From positions 1 to 5,678 of the forward strand of contig CAOJLW010000153.1 in NCBI GenBank assembly GCA_948438565.1: a stretch of 5,678 nucleotides of DNA. The letters are read 5' to 3'. The DNA comes from an uncultured Lachnospiraceae bacterium (GTDB lineage Bacteria > Bacillota > Clostridia > Lachnospirales > Lachnospiraceae). Below, piece by piece: positions 1 to 5,678 of the stretch (its first letter is position 1; each line of letters begins with the position of its first letter). The translations under genes and the position numbers were made by a program. The notes beneath the pieces were generated by a model that was not told the DNA's origin, searched no databases, and was given only the letters and a program-made list of their open reading frames with translations.

Positions 1-3000
1 CAGTTTTAGATTCTCCGGCGGGGATTGTGACAAGTCAGGGTGATTTTTCCCGGCGGTTGGTATTTAAATCCATGGAAGAACGAGAGATCGAGGAAAGCTA
101 CGATATGCTGACCGGGAAGAAGGATACCTACACCAATCATTGCAACGAAACGACGCTGACCTTTACATCCAGAGGCAATGAATCGGTGGAATTTGATTTT
201 GTAATTCGCGCTTATGATGACGGCACGGCGTTCCGTTATGGCGTGCGTACGGCCGACGAGGGCGCGGCATTACAGATTAGTAAGGAAATATCCGGCGTAC
301 AGCTTCCGGCAGGATCGGATGTTTATTGGATGAATTACAGCAATGCGACATGGAATTATGAAGGGCAGTATCAAAAGGCGACGACAGAAAGCCTGGAAGT
401 TGGCGCAACGCCATCCATTCCGTTGTTGTATCAGACAGACGATATGTGGACGGTGTTTACCGAAGCCAATCTGCATGGGTCCTATGCCGGTTCTATGACG
501 ACCGTGGAAGAAGGCGGTTTATTGCGGCTGACATTTGCGAAAGCGCAGTTAAATAAAGGGAATGTCGTCACAACGACGCCGTTTGAATCTCCGTGGCGCG
601 TCGCTATTACCGGTACGCTAGGGGAGATTGTGGAAAATACTCTGGTGGAAAACTTAAATCCGCCGGCAGATGAAGAAACGTATCGGTTTAGCGAATGGGT
701 GGATCCCGGTATGTCGTCCTGGTCCTGGGTTGCAAACTGGGGCGGCGGCATCAGCGATCAGACGAAAGCGGAAACGCATAAGAACTGGATCGATTTGGCG
801 GCCGAGATGGGCTGGAAATATTATATTTTGGATGAAGGCTGGCAGCCGAGGGCCACAAACGGAAAAAATGTTTATGAAGGGTATCGCGAATGGTTCTATG
901 AGGTCAGGGATTATGCAAATGAAAAAGGCGTGAAGCTGTGCGCATGGGTCAGGGTCAACGATATTAGAGACGCCGAGGATCGCAACAGCCGCCTGGAGCA
1001 GTGGTCAAAAGACGGTATCGTAGCGATTAAGCCGGATTTTTTTGACAGCGAGGATCAGGAAACGATGCAGATCTATGACGATCTGTACAAAGACGCGGCC
1101 AAATATAGGATTATGGTCAATTGCCACGGTTCCAATAAGCCGACCGGGGAAATACGCACGTATCCCAATGCCTGCTCACGCGAAGCGATCCGCGGCCAGG
1201 AAGCGGGAGGAATAACGGCAGAGCAGTATACATTGATTCCGTTTATCCGCGCCGCAATAGGGCCTGCGGACGTAACGGAGGAGTTACGGTCAAAAGATTC
1301 CAGTAAAACAACGCAGGGTTTCCAGGTTGCTTTGACGGCATTGTTTGAAAACGGAATCCATTCGATGGGTTCGGCGCCGGACGTATATCTGGATAATGAA
1401 ATCGCCAAGGCATATTATACCAATTATCCGGATCGTTGGAATGAAACCGTATATCTGAATGGAGAGGTTGGCAGTTATTTTAATATGGCCAGAAGAGCCG
1501 ACAAAGAATGGTACGTGTCCGGCATCAGCGTGAATCCGCAGAATATGCAGGCGCCGTTACGCTTCCTGGAAGAAGGGAAAGAATATGTTGCGTTGATTTA
1601 TCAGGAGAATGGCAGGACGGCCTTGCAGTGGGATATGAAACGGGTGACGAAAGACGATACGCTGGAAATCCCGGTTTTGTATGGGGGCGGCTATGCAGCG
1701 CGCTTGATTTCGGCCGATCAGGCAGAGCTTAACGCCATTCAGACGATTCATGCGCCAAAGACGCTTGAGATAGAGGTCGGGCAGAAACAAAAAGCGGAAC
1801 TTACCGTGGAGCCTGCGGATGCGGAATTTAAAGATGTGATATGGAGCAGTGCGGATGAGTCAATTGCCACGGTAACGTCCGAAGGGGTCATAAACGGCGT
1901 GGCGACAGGGATTACGACCGTAACTGCAACGGCCGCATTCAATGAAAACGTAAAAGCGGAGATAAAAGTCAAGGTCATCTCCAAAAGGTTTACGCTGAAT
2001 GAATCCAAGTGGGAAATTTATAAGAAAAATGACAATGTGATGATTAACGGTACGGATTCTGTGACAATTCGTACGGAAAGGGGCGTTCTGGGAGATACGC
2101 CGTCGACTTATCACAACTTATTTGCGATGGATGCGCCGGATGAGGATTTTGTAATAACGGCCAAGCTTTCCGGAGGACTCAAGGATAATTTCCAGGGCGG
2201 CTTTGTTACGGTGTTTGAAAAAGCCAATCCGGACGCCAACTATGTGGCTGTCGGCCGTCGTTATCACAGTTATCTGATGGGCAGCCATCCGCAGTCATTT
2301 GGCATGATGGCGAAGGGCGGTTCGAAAGGAGAATTTTACTGTGAGGATCCGCAGGGAAACGATGACGTCTATGTGAAGCTGGAAAGATCAGGAGAGGTTT
2401 TTACCGGATACTATAGTTTTGACGGCGAGCAATGGACAAGAGTATCGGATAAAGGCACGGACGCTACGATTACGCACAGTAATCTGGCAGGCAAAAAATT
2501 AGGCGTTGGATTTTACGCCGGATCTGGCGGAACGGATCTGTCGATCGATTTGACCATTTCGGAATTTACATTAAACGGGACGCCAGTAAACGTTGCAGTC
2601 GATACGCAGATGAATGCGGTTACGACGGAACTCAAAGAAGCGATAGAAAAATTGCAGAGCGAGCTGGACGCTCTAAAAGGCGGCATGGATAAGGTAGAGG
2701 ATATTCCGGACAGAGTCACGACATTGGAAGGCCAGATGACGCAGCTGGAAACGATTGCCGGCCAGATTACGGACTTTGAGAAACGGATGGCGGATTTAGA
2801 AGAACAGGCGCAGGAGCTTGCGGGATTAAAAGGAGAAACGGATAAGATTCCGGAAATCCAAAACAATATTTTGGAAATTCAAAAGGCAATTGCGGATTTG
2901 CAGGATGAAGCGCAGAAGATTGCCGCTTTGACAGGGGATGTGACGGATCTGGCTGATGTCCAGAAAACGATACAAAACGACGTATCAACGATGAAAGGGC

Positions 3001-4055
3001 AGTTACAGAATGTGATCAACCAGGCCAACAGAATTGACGGTATCGATCAAACGTTGAACGCGTTAAAAGAACAGGTGCAGGATATGGCGGACTGGGAAAC
3101 GGAGTGGGATAAGATTGCCGGTATGGAGCAGCAGCTACAGGCTCTGAAAAACCAGATGGACGCTATGGCCGACATAGACATGGATGGGACCTTGCAGAGA
3201 ATTACCAAGCTGGAAACAGACTTTGCAATGATAAAAGCGGAGACGGATAAGATTGAACAGATCCAAAACCAGTTGGCGCAGATGGAACAGATGCGGCAGG
3301 ACATAAAAGAATTGAAGAAGTTAGTGGAAAGGATTGTTGCGCTTGAGACGGAAATTGCAAAGCTGCAAGGAGATCCGGAAAAGATTGCCGAACTGAAAGC
3401 GGAGCTTGAGAAGTTAAAGGATCATCCGGAAAAAATCGCGGAGCTTGAAGCGGAATTGGAGAAATTAAAAGAGCAGAAGAAAGAGACAGAGAAGCTTCAG
3501 GCGGAAGTGGATCGATTGAAAGCAGAGGCGGAAAAGTTTACGGAATTAGAAAAAGCAAAAGCGGAAATGGAAGCGTCGATGAAGCAGATGCAGGCGGATA
3601 TGCAGCGGCTCAGGGAAGAAAGGAACCTAAAAGCCGGGGACGCCATTGTAGTCGGCAATGTAAAATATCGCGTAACAGACGTGCAAAAGAAGCTTGCAGA
3701 AGCCTATGGGGTCAATGCCAAATGCTTAAGTTCCGTTACAGTGGAATCGGTCGTAACGATTAAAAACGTACGTTTTCAGGTGACCTCGGTTGCGGATCGC
3801 GCATTTTGGGGTATGACCAAGCTGGAAAAGGCGACAATTGGAAAAAATGTGCGGACAATCGGAAAAAAGGCTTTCTATGGAGATAAAAAGCTCAACAAGA
3901 TTGTGATTAAAAGTAAAAAGCTGCGGGCAGTCGGAAAATTGGCGTTGAAAGGAATTTCCGGAAAAGCAAAAATCATAACGCCGAAAGGGAAAAAAGCGGC
4001 ATATGCCAAACTTTTAAAAGAGAAAGGGCAAAAGAAAAGTGTAATCATGAAATAA
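1..4055 (+). CDS. Modular GH97 glycoside hydrolase (probable retaining alpha-galactosidase type) with BIG2, LamG-like, coiled-coil and LRR-like C-terminal modules; 5' partial
   Basis: The reading frame is open from base 3, so the true start and any signal peptide lie upstream. Residues are counted from the GTG at 27, which is probably internal because the eight codons before it (VLDSPAGI) continue the GH97 N-terminal fold. Domains: GH97 N-terminal beta-sandwich to about 211; TIM barrel about 219-468 (WSWVANWGGG, YYILDEGWQ, IKPDFFDSEDQ, PTGEIRTYPN, SREAIRGQE); GH97 C-terminal about 470-565; BIG2 574-650; concanavalin/LamG-like (GH43 C2 or DUF1349-like) about 654-850; coiled coil 858-1200; basic LRR-like module 1203-1342. 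Asp337 fits the nucleophile of retaining GH97 enzymes and Glu392, 55 residues later, the acid/base. Gly368 stands where SusB has a base Glu. The family hydrolyses alpha-linked glycans; alpha-galactosides are the best guess, but the substrate is unproven. It probably acts outside the cell, as the accessory modules suggest. No LPXTG motif is present. The family assignment is strong; the functions of the accessory modules are inferred. Confidence 0.9.
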   Translation, partial: VLDSPAGIVTSQGDFSRRLVFKSMEEREIEESYDMLTGKKDTYTNHCNETTLTFTSRGNESVEFDFVIRAYDDGTAFRYGVRTADEGAALQISKEISGVQLPAGSDVYWMNYSNATWNYEGQYQKATTESLEVGATPSIPLLYQTDDMWTVFTEANLHGSYAGSMTTVEEGGLLRLTFAKAQLNKGNVVTTTPFESPWRVAITGTLGEIVENTLVENLNPPADEETYRFSEWVDPGMSSWSWVANWGGGISDQTKAETHKNWIDLAAEMGWKYYILDEGWQPRATNGKNVYEGYREWFYEVRDYANEKGVKLCAWVRVNDIRDAEDRNSRLEQWSKDGIVAIKPDFFDSEDQETMQIYDDLYKDAAKYRIMVNCHGSNKPTGEIRTYPNACSREAIRGQEAGGITAEQYTLIPFIRAAIGPADVTEELRSKDSSKTTQGFQVALTALFENGIHSMGSAPDVYLDNEIAKAYYTNYPDRWNETVYLNGEVGSYFNMARRADKEWYVSGISVNPQNMQAPLRFLEEGKEYVALIYQENGRTALQWDMKRVTKDDTLEIPVLYGGGYAARLISADQAELNAIQTIHAPKTLEIEVGQKQKAELTVEPADAEFKDVIWSSADESIATVTSEGVINGVATGITTVTATAAFNENVKAEIKVKVISKRFTLNESKWEIYKKNDNVMINGTDSVTIRTERGVLGDTPSTYHNLFAMDAPDEDFVITAKLSGGLKDNFQGGFVTVFEKANPDANYVAVGRRYHSYLMGSHPQSFGMMAKGGSKGEFYCEDPQGNDDVYVKLERSGEVFTGYYSFDGEQWTRVSDKGTDATITHSNLAGKKLGVGFYAGSGGTDLSIDLTISEFTLNGTPVNVAVDTQMNAVTTELKEAIEKLQSELDALKGGMDKVEDIPDRVTTLEGQMTQLETIAGQITDFEKRMADLEEQAQELAGLKGETDKIPEIQNNILEIQKAIADLQDEAQKIAALTGDVTDLADVQKTIQNDVSTMKGQLQNVINQANRIDGIDQTLNALKEQVQDMADWETEWDKIAGMEQQLQALKNQMDAMADIDMDGTLQRITKLETDFAMIKAETDKIEQIQNQLAQMEQMRQDIKELKKLVERIVALETEIAKLQGDPEKIAELKAELEKLKDHPEKIAELEAELEKLKEQKKETEKLQAEVDRLKAEAEKFTELEKAKAEMEASMKQMQADMQRLREERNLKAGDAIVVGNVKYRVTDVQKKLAEAYGVNAKCLSSVTVESVVTIKNVRFQVTSVADRAFWGMTKLEKATIGKNVRTIGKKAFYGDKKLNKIVIKSKKLRAVGKLALKGISGKAKIITPKGKKAAYAKLLKEKGQKKSVIMK
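681..1430 (+). other. GH97 catalytic TIM-barrel domain
   Basis: This is the catalytic barrel, residues about 219-468 counted from the GTG at 27. Visible strand motifs are WSWVANWGGG (231-240), YYILDEGWQ (265-273), KLCAWVRV (303-310), AIKPDFFDSEDQ (333-344), NCHGSNKPTG (365-374), RTYPN (377-381) and SREAIRGQE (384-392). By spacing against characterised members recalled from memory, Asp337 matches the nucleophile Asp415 of BtGal97b and Glu392 its acid/base Glu470. Glu386 and Glu392 match the SusB residues Glu526 and Glu532 at the calcium/acid site, and SusB Glu508 is replaced by Gly368. This pattern marks the retaining subgroup. No catalytic residue appears lost, so the enzyme is probably active. 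Confidence 0.85.
1746..1976 (+). other. BIG2 bacterial Ig-like domain within the GH97 protein
   Basis: Residues 574-650 show the classic BIG2 pattern. It opens with LEIEVGQKQKAELTVEPADA, then V-W-S-S-A-D-E-S-I-A-T-V, then GVINGVATGITTVTA, and ends in an alternating beta-strand. Such domains act as spacers or adhesion modules in surface proteins of Gram-positive gut bacteria. Here it links the glycosidase to the downstream LamG-like domain. Confidence 0.85.
1986..2576 (+). other. Concanavalin/laminin-G-like beta-sandwich (GH43 C2 or DUF1349-like)
   Basis: Residues about 654-850 read as a beta-sandwich. They include KWEIYKKNDNVMINGTDSVT, a strand ending FVITAKLSG, GGFVTVFEKANPDANYVAVG, VYVKLERSGEVFTGYYSFDG followed by EQWTRV, and KLGVGFYAGSGG. 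The KLER...FTGYYSFDGEQW segment is typical of the jelly-roll modules found C-terminal in GH43 xylosidases and in DUF1349 proteins. A carbohydrate-binding or structural role is inferred. The exact family would need a profile search. Confidence 0.7.
2598..3626 (+). other. Long coiled-coil stalk (about 343 residues) in the GH97 protein
   Basis: Residues 858-1200 are rich in E, K, Q, L, A and M, have almost no aromatics, and show heptad-like hydrophobic spacing. Degenerate units recur: MDKVEDIPDRVTTLEGQM (887-904), TDKIPEIQNNILEIQKAI (938-955), WDKIAGMEQQLQALKNQM (1027-1044) and TDKIEQIQNQLAQMEQM (1073-1089). Prolines at 893, 942, 1117 and 1134 may act as kinks or hinges. As one unbroken helix it would span roughly 50 nm. 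A stalk or oligomerisation role is inferred. Confidence 0.85.
3375..3470 (+). repeat. Tandem 17-residue repeat inside the coiled coil
   Basis: PEKIAELKAELEKLK (residues 1117-1131) is followed by PEKIAELEAELEKLK (1134-1148), a 17-residue (51-base) period with a single K-to-E change over 15 residues. The DNA copies differ at several synonymous positions, for example attgccgaactg versus atcgcggagctt. The duplication is therefore old, or the protein sequence is under selection. Each unit starts at a proline, which fits a short helical segment repeated end to end. Confidence 0.8.
3633..4052 (+). other. Basic BspA-like leucine-rich-repeat C-terminal module
   Basis: Residues 1203-1342 leave the coiled coil and form a compact module. 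Motifs such as VTSVADRAFWGMTKLEKATI, VRTIGKKAFYGDKKLNKIVI and LRAVGKLALKGI match the BspA/LRR_5 rhythm (I-x-x-x-A-F-x-x-x-x-x-L-x-x-I). The end, PKGKKAAYAKLLKEKG, resembles the closing cap seen in many Lachnospiraceae secreted LRR proteins. Lysine is very abundant: I count 24 in the last 80 residues. Attachment to anionic cell wall polymers, or ligand binding, is inferred. There is no sortase signal and no C-terminal membrane segment. Confidence 0.7.
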
Positions 4056-4061
4056 AAAGGG

Positions 4062-4101
4062 CGTCGCCCTGCGGATTAGGCTTCCGCGGGGCGGCGTTTT
4101 T
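4062..4101 (+). terminator. Rho-independent terminator of the GH97 gene
   Basis: CGTCGCCCTGCGGA (4062-4075) pairs along 14 bases with TCCGCGGGGCGGCG (4083-4096), with two G-U wobbles and a seven-base loop (TTAGGCT). A TTTTT tract follows directly. It starts 7 bases after the GH97 stop codon and should insulate the yicC operon from readthrough. Confidence 0.93.
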
Positions 4102-4170
4102 GCTGTTGTTTTTTCGTTTGGCCTGCATTGCGGCGGTATGTTTGATACGGGAGAAGTGCATGAGAATTGT

Positions 4171-4199
4171 TTGACGAATCCTGATTTTTCCTATATAAT
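4171..4199 (+). promoter_or_regulatory. Sigma-A type promoter of the yicC-remA-gmk operon
   Basis: TTGACG (4171-4176) and TATAAT (4194-4199) are separated by exactly 17 bases, close to the housekeeping consensus with an AT-rich spacer. Transcription would begin near 4206, leaving a leader of about 80 bases before yicC. Its position between the upstream terminator and yicC supports independent expression of the operon. Confidence 0.85.
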
Positions 4200-4240
4200 A
4201 AATCTGGCTGTGCACAAGTAACAGCGGCGGTCAGGAGAAA

Positions 4241-4270
4241 ATGCATAACGGGTGTTTTGCCCATAAGTAG
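4241..4270 (+). other. Possible nine-codon leader ORF upstream of yicC
   Basis: ATG at 4241 opens a frame reading MHNGCFAHK and stopping with TAG at 4268-4270. AGGAG (4233-4237) precedes it, but only three bases before the ATG, which is tight for efficient initiation. The stop lies one base before the AGGAGG used by yicC, so translating it could affect access to that site. It could easily be chance; no conservation evidence is available here. Confidence 0.25.
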
Positions 4271-4271
4271 T

Positions 4272-4277
4272 AGGAGG
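4272..4277 (+). promoter_or_regulatory. Ribosome binding site of yicC
   Basis: A perfect AGGAGG lies eight bases upstream of the ATG at 4286. It fixes the yicC start, which also places the conserved SMTGFG motif at the very N-terminus. Confidence 0.9.
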
Positions 4278-4285
4278 CTTTCATA

Positions 4286-5161
4286 ATGAAGAGTATGACT
4301 GGATTTGGACGCTGTGAGGTTATGGAAAATAACCGTAAATTCACAGTGGAGTTAAAATCCGTAAATCATCGATACCTGGATATCAATATCAAGATGCCTA
4401 AGAAATTAGGTTTTTTTGAAGGTACGATACGTACCCTGCTGAAAGAATATATGCAGAGAGGCAAAGTGGATGTATTTATCTCTTACGAAGATTATACGGA
4501 AGAGAATTTTGCACTGCAATACAATGAAGAGGTGGCGGCTGCGTATTTGAAATATTTAACGCAGATGGCAGAGACATTTCAACTCGAAAACGATATCCGT
4601 GTGAGCGCCTTGTCGCGGTATCCGGAAGTTTTTACAATGGAAGAGCAGAATATAGATGAAAAAGAACTGTGGGCGATTTTAGAGAAAACCATACGCGGCG
4701 CCTGCAGCCAGTTTGTAGAGAGCAGGATTGCCGAGGGGGCGCGTCTGGCGGCGGATTTAATGGAAAAATTGGATACGATGCTGCATTATGTGGATGAGAT
4801 TGAAAAACGTTCTCCGGCAATTGTGGCCGAGTATCGGCAGCGTTTGGAGGAAAAAGTGCGGGAGCTGTTTGATGACAAACAGATGGATGAGAGCAGGATT
4901 GTGACGGAGGTTACGATTTTTGCGGATAAGATTTGCGTGGATGAAGAGATGGTTCGCCTGCGCAGCCATGTGGAAGCGACAAAGGCCGCTATCGGGCAGG
5001 GGGGCAGCATTGGAAGGAAGCTGGATTTTATTGCACAGGAGATGAACCGGGAAGCCAATACGATCCTGTCCAAGACGACGGATCTGACCGTTTCCGATAT
5101 CGGGATTGATTTAAAGACCGATATCGAAAAGGTGAGGGAACAGATTCAGAATATAGAATAG
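4286..5161 (+). CDS. yicC: YicC/YloC family endoribonuclease
   Basis: This is a complete 291-residue protein of the usual family length. The N-terminal YicC domain opens with SMTGFGR (3-9) and has ELKSVNHRYLDI (22-33). The middle is helical and contains the typical ESRIAEGARLAADLME segment (145-160). The C-terminal DUF1732 domain carries DEEMVRLRSH (219-228), GRKLDFIAQEMNRE (243-256), NTILSK (258-263) and the family's terminal EKVREQIQNIE. Family members are cytoplasmic; E. coli YicC has been described as an endoribonuclease linked to small-RNA turnover, and the Bacillus homologue is YloC. The native RNA targets in this organism are unknown. It is the first gene of an operon, driven by the promoter at 4171-4199, with remA starting 9 bases after its stop. 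Nothing appears truncated or altered. Confidence 0.95.
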   Translation: MKSMTGFGRCEVMENNRKFTVELKSVNHRYLDINIKMPKKLGFFEGTIRTLLKEYMQRGKVDVFISYEDYTEENFALQYNEEVAAAYLKYLTQMAETFQLENDIRVSALSRYPEVFTMEEQNIDEKELWAILEKTIRGACSQFVESRIAEGARLAADLMEKLDTMLHYVDEIEKRSPAIVAEYRQRLEEKVRELFDDKQMDESRIVTEVTIFADKICVDEEMVRLRSHVEATKAAIGQGGSIGRKLDFIAQEMNREANTILSKTTDLTVSDIGIDLKTDIEKVREQIQNIE

Positions 5162-5170
5162 GGGATAGAT

Positions 5171-5434
5171 ATGATAGGGTTGATGAACATTGGATTTGGC
5201 AATCTGGTGCATACGGATAAAATTACCGTGGTGATTACGCCGGATTCTGCGCCTGCAAAAAGGCTGGTGCAAAAAGCAAAACAGGAGGAACGCGTGGTAG
5301 ACGCTACCCAGGGCAGGAAAACGAGGAGCATTCTTGTGATGGAACAGGGAACGGTTGTCTTATCCGCGCTTGGGCCGGATACTCTGGCGGGACGTTTCCA
5401 TGAATTGGCGGGAGGCAAAGAGGGAGAGTCATGA
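5171..5434 (+). CDS. remA: RemA family DNA-binding regulator (DUF370)
   Basis: This 87-residue protein is the normal size for the family. Family signatures are MNIGFGN (5-11), TPDSAPAKRLVQ (23-34), DATQGRKTRS (44-53) and VVLSALGPDTLAGRF (62-76). In Bacillus subtilis, RemA (YlzA) is a small oligomeric DNA-binding protein that activates extracellular matrix and osmoprotection genes; in Clostridia its targets are largely unknown. The ATG at 5171, after AGGGG (5160-5164) with a six-base gap, gives an N-terminus aligned with other members; a second ATG at 5183 would remove four residues. Compared with B. subtilis RemA recalled from memory, the DNA-contact Arg18 and Arg51 correspond to Lys17 and Lys50 here, while Arg50 is kept as Arg49. 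The gene sits between yicC and gmk, as in many Firmicutes, and its stop overlaps the gmk start. Confidence 0.93.
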   Translation: MIGLMNIGFGNLVHTDKITVVITPDSAPAKRLVQKAKQEERVVDATQGRKTRSILVMEQGTVVLSALGPDTLAGRFHELAGGKEGES

Positions 5435-5678
5435 AACGAAAGAGAAAAGGTATTTTAGTTGTATTTTCCGGTTTTTCCGGCGCCGGGAAAGGGACGGTGA
5501 TGCGGGAGCTGATGAGCCGGTATCCGGACAATTATGCGCTGTCTATTTCCGCGACGACCCGGGCGCCCCGGTCGTTTGAAGTGGATGGCAGGGAATATTT
5601 TTTTAAATCCAGAGAAGAATTTAAAAAAATGATTGAAAAAAACGAGCTGATAGAGTATGCTTTGTACGTTGAAAATTA
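5431..5678 (+). CDS. gmk: Guanylate kinase, 3' partial
   Basis: The first 82 codons are present and the window ends inside the gene; full-length enzymes are about 200 residues. The enzyme converts GMP and ATP to GDP and ADP in the cytoplasm, an essential step of purine nucleotide synthesis that also affects (p)ppGpp balance. The P-loop is GFSGAGKGT (14-22), a variant common in Clostridia. The GMP-binding region shows SISATTRAPR (38-47), VDGREYFF (51-58) and ELIEYALY (72-79). By spacing against the yeast enzyme, Ser40, Arg44, Arg47, Tyr56 and Glu75 match its GMP-binding Ser34, Arg38, Arg41, Tyr50 and Glu69. The ATG overlaps the remA TGA (ATGA), suggesting translational coupling, and a GGGAG (5422-5426) inside remA serves as the ribosome binding site. 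The usual next gene would be rpoZ, which lies outside the window. Confidence 0.96.
   Translation, partial: MKRKRKGILVVFSGFSGAGKGTVMRELMSRYPDNYALSISATTRAPRSFEVDGREYFFKSREEFKKMIEKNELIEYALYVEN

Noticed and set aside
27..29. GTG at 27 as the true start of the GH97 gene
   Set aside because: The frame is open upstream to the window edge. The preceding codons (SPAGI) fit the GH97 N-terminal fold, and there is no ribosome binding site at the right distance.
1073..1408. Minus-strand open frame of 111 codons opposite the GH97 catalytic domain
   Set aside because: It has no domain or promoter support and overlaps conserved catalytic motifs on the + strand.
2513..2866. Minus-strand open frame of 117 codons opposite the coiled coil
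   Set aside because: It is Ser/Cys-rich with no recognisable domain and lies wholly opposite a well-supported coding region. Biased codon use on the + strand explains the lack of stops.
4209..4216. Palindrome TGTGCACA just after the predicted transcription start
   Set aside because: An eight-base palindrome is expected by chance in a window this size. There is no second copy or flanking structure to suggest an operator.
4250..4262. GGG...CCC pairing in the yicC leader as a riboswitch or attenuator
   Set aside because: Only three base pairs can form, with no extended stem and no T tract, so it does not support a structured regulator.
4076..4264. Minus-strand open frame of 62 codons in the intergenic region
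   Set aside because: It spans the operon promoter and part of the terminator, has low-complexity QQQ and KKQQ runs, and shows no family resemblance.
5355..5579. Plus-strand open frame of 74 codons across the remA-gmk junction
   Set aside because: It is an out-of-frame shadow of two clear conserved genes.

Overview
The window looks like chromosomal DNA of a Gram-positive gut anaerobe of the class Clostridia, most likely Lachnospiraceae. This rests on the gene order yicC-remA-gmk, which is typical of Firmicutes, on strong AGGAGG-type ribosome binding sites, and on a large modular surface-type protein with a Lys-rich BspA-like C-terminus of the kind common in Lachnospiraceae. The taxon is inferred from gene content; no rRNA or other marker is present. 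All recognised genes are on the + strand.

Positions 1-4055 hold the 3' part of one very large gene, whose start and any signal peptide lie upstream of the window. It encodes a family 97 glycoside hydrolase (GH97). The visible parts, in order, are a GH97 N-terminal beta-sandwich, a TIM-barrel catalytic domain, a GH97 C-terminal domain, a bacterial Ig-like (BIG2) domain, a concanavalin/laminin-G-like domain, about 340 residues of coiled coil, and a basic leucine-rich-repeat-like C-terminal module. Active-site residues match the retaining (alpha-galactosidase-like) branch of GH97 rather than the inverting SusB branch. A strong intrinsic terminator follows the stop codon.

Positions 4056-4285 are intergenic: the terminator, a near-consensus sigma-A promoter (TTGACG, 17 bases, TATAAT), and a leader of about 80 bases with a possible nine-codon open frame. 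From 4286 to the right edge runs a compact housekeeping operon. It contains yicC (endoribonuclease family), remA (DNA-binding regulator, DUF370), and gmk (guanylate kinase, cut by the window end). The yicC-remA gap is 9 bases, and the remA stop overlaps the gmk start as ATGA.

The operon is ordinary. The noteworthy object is the modular GH97 protein, which appears to carry a glycosidase, carbohydrate- or wall-binding modules, a long stalk and a possible surface-attachment module on one chain. I found no mobile element, CRISPR array, tRNA or rRNA.
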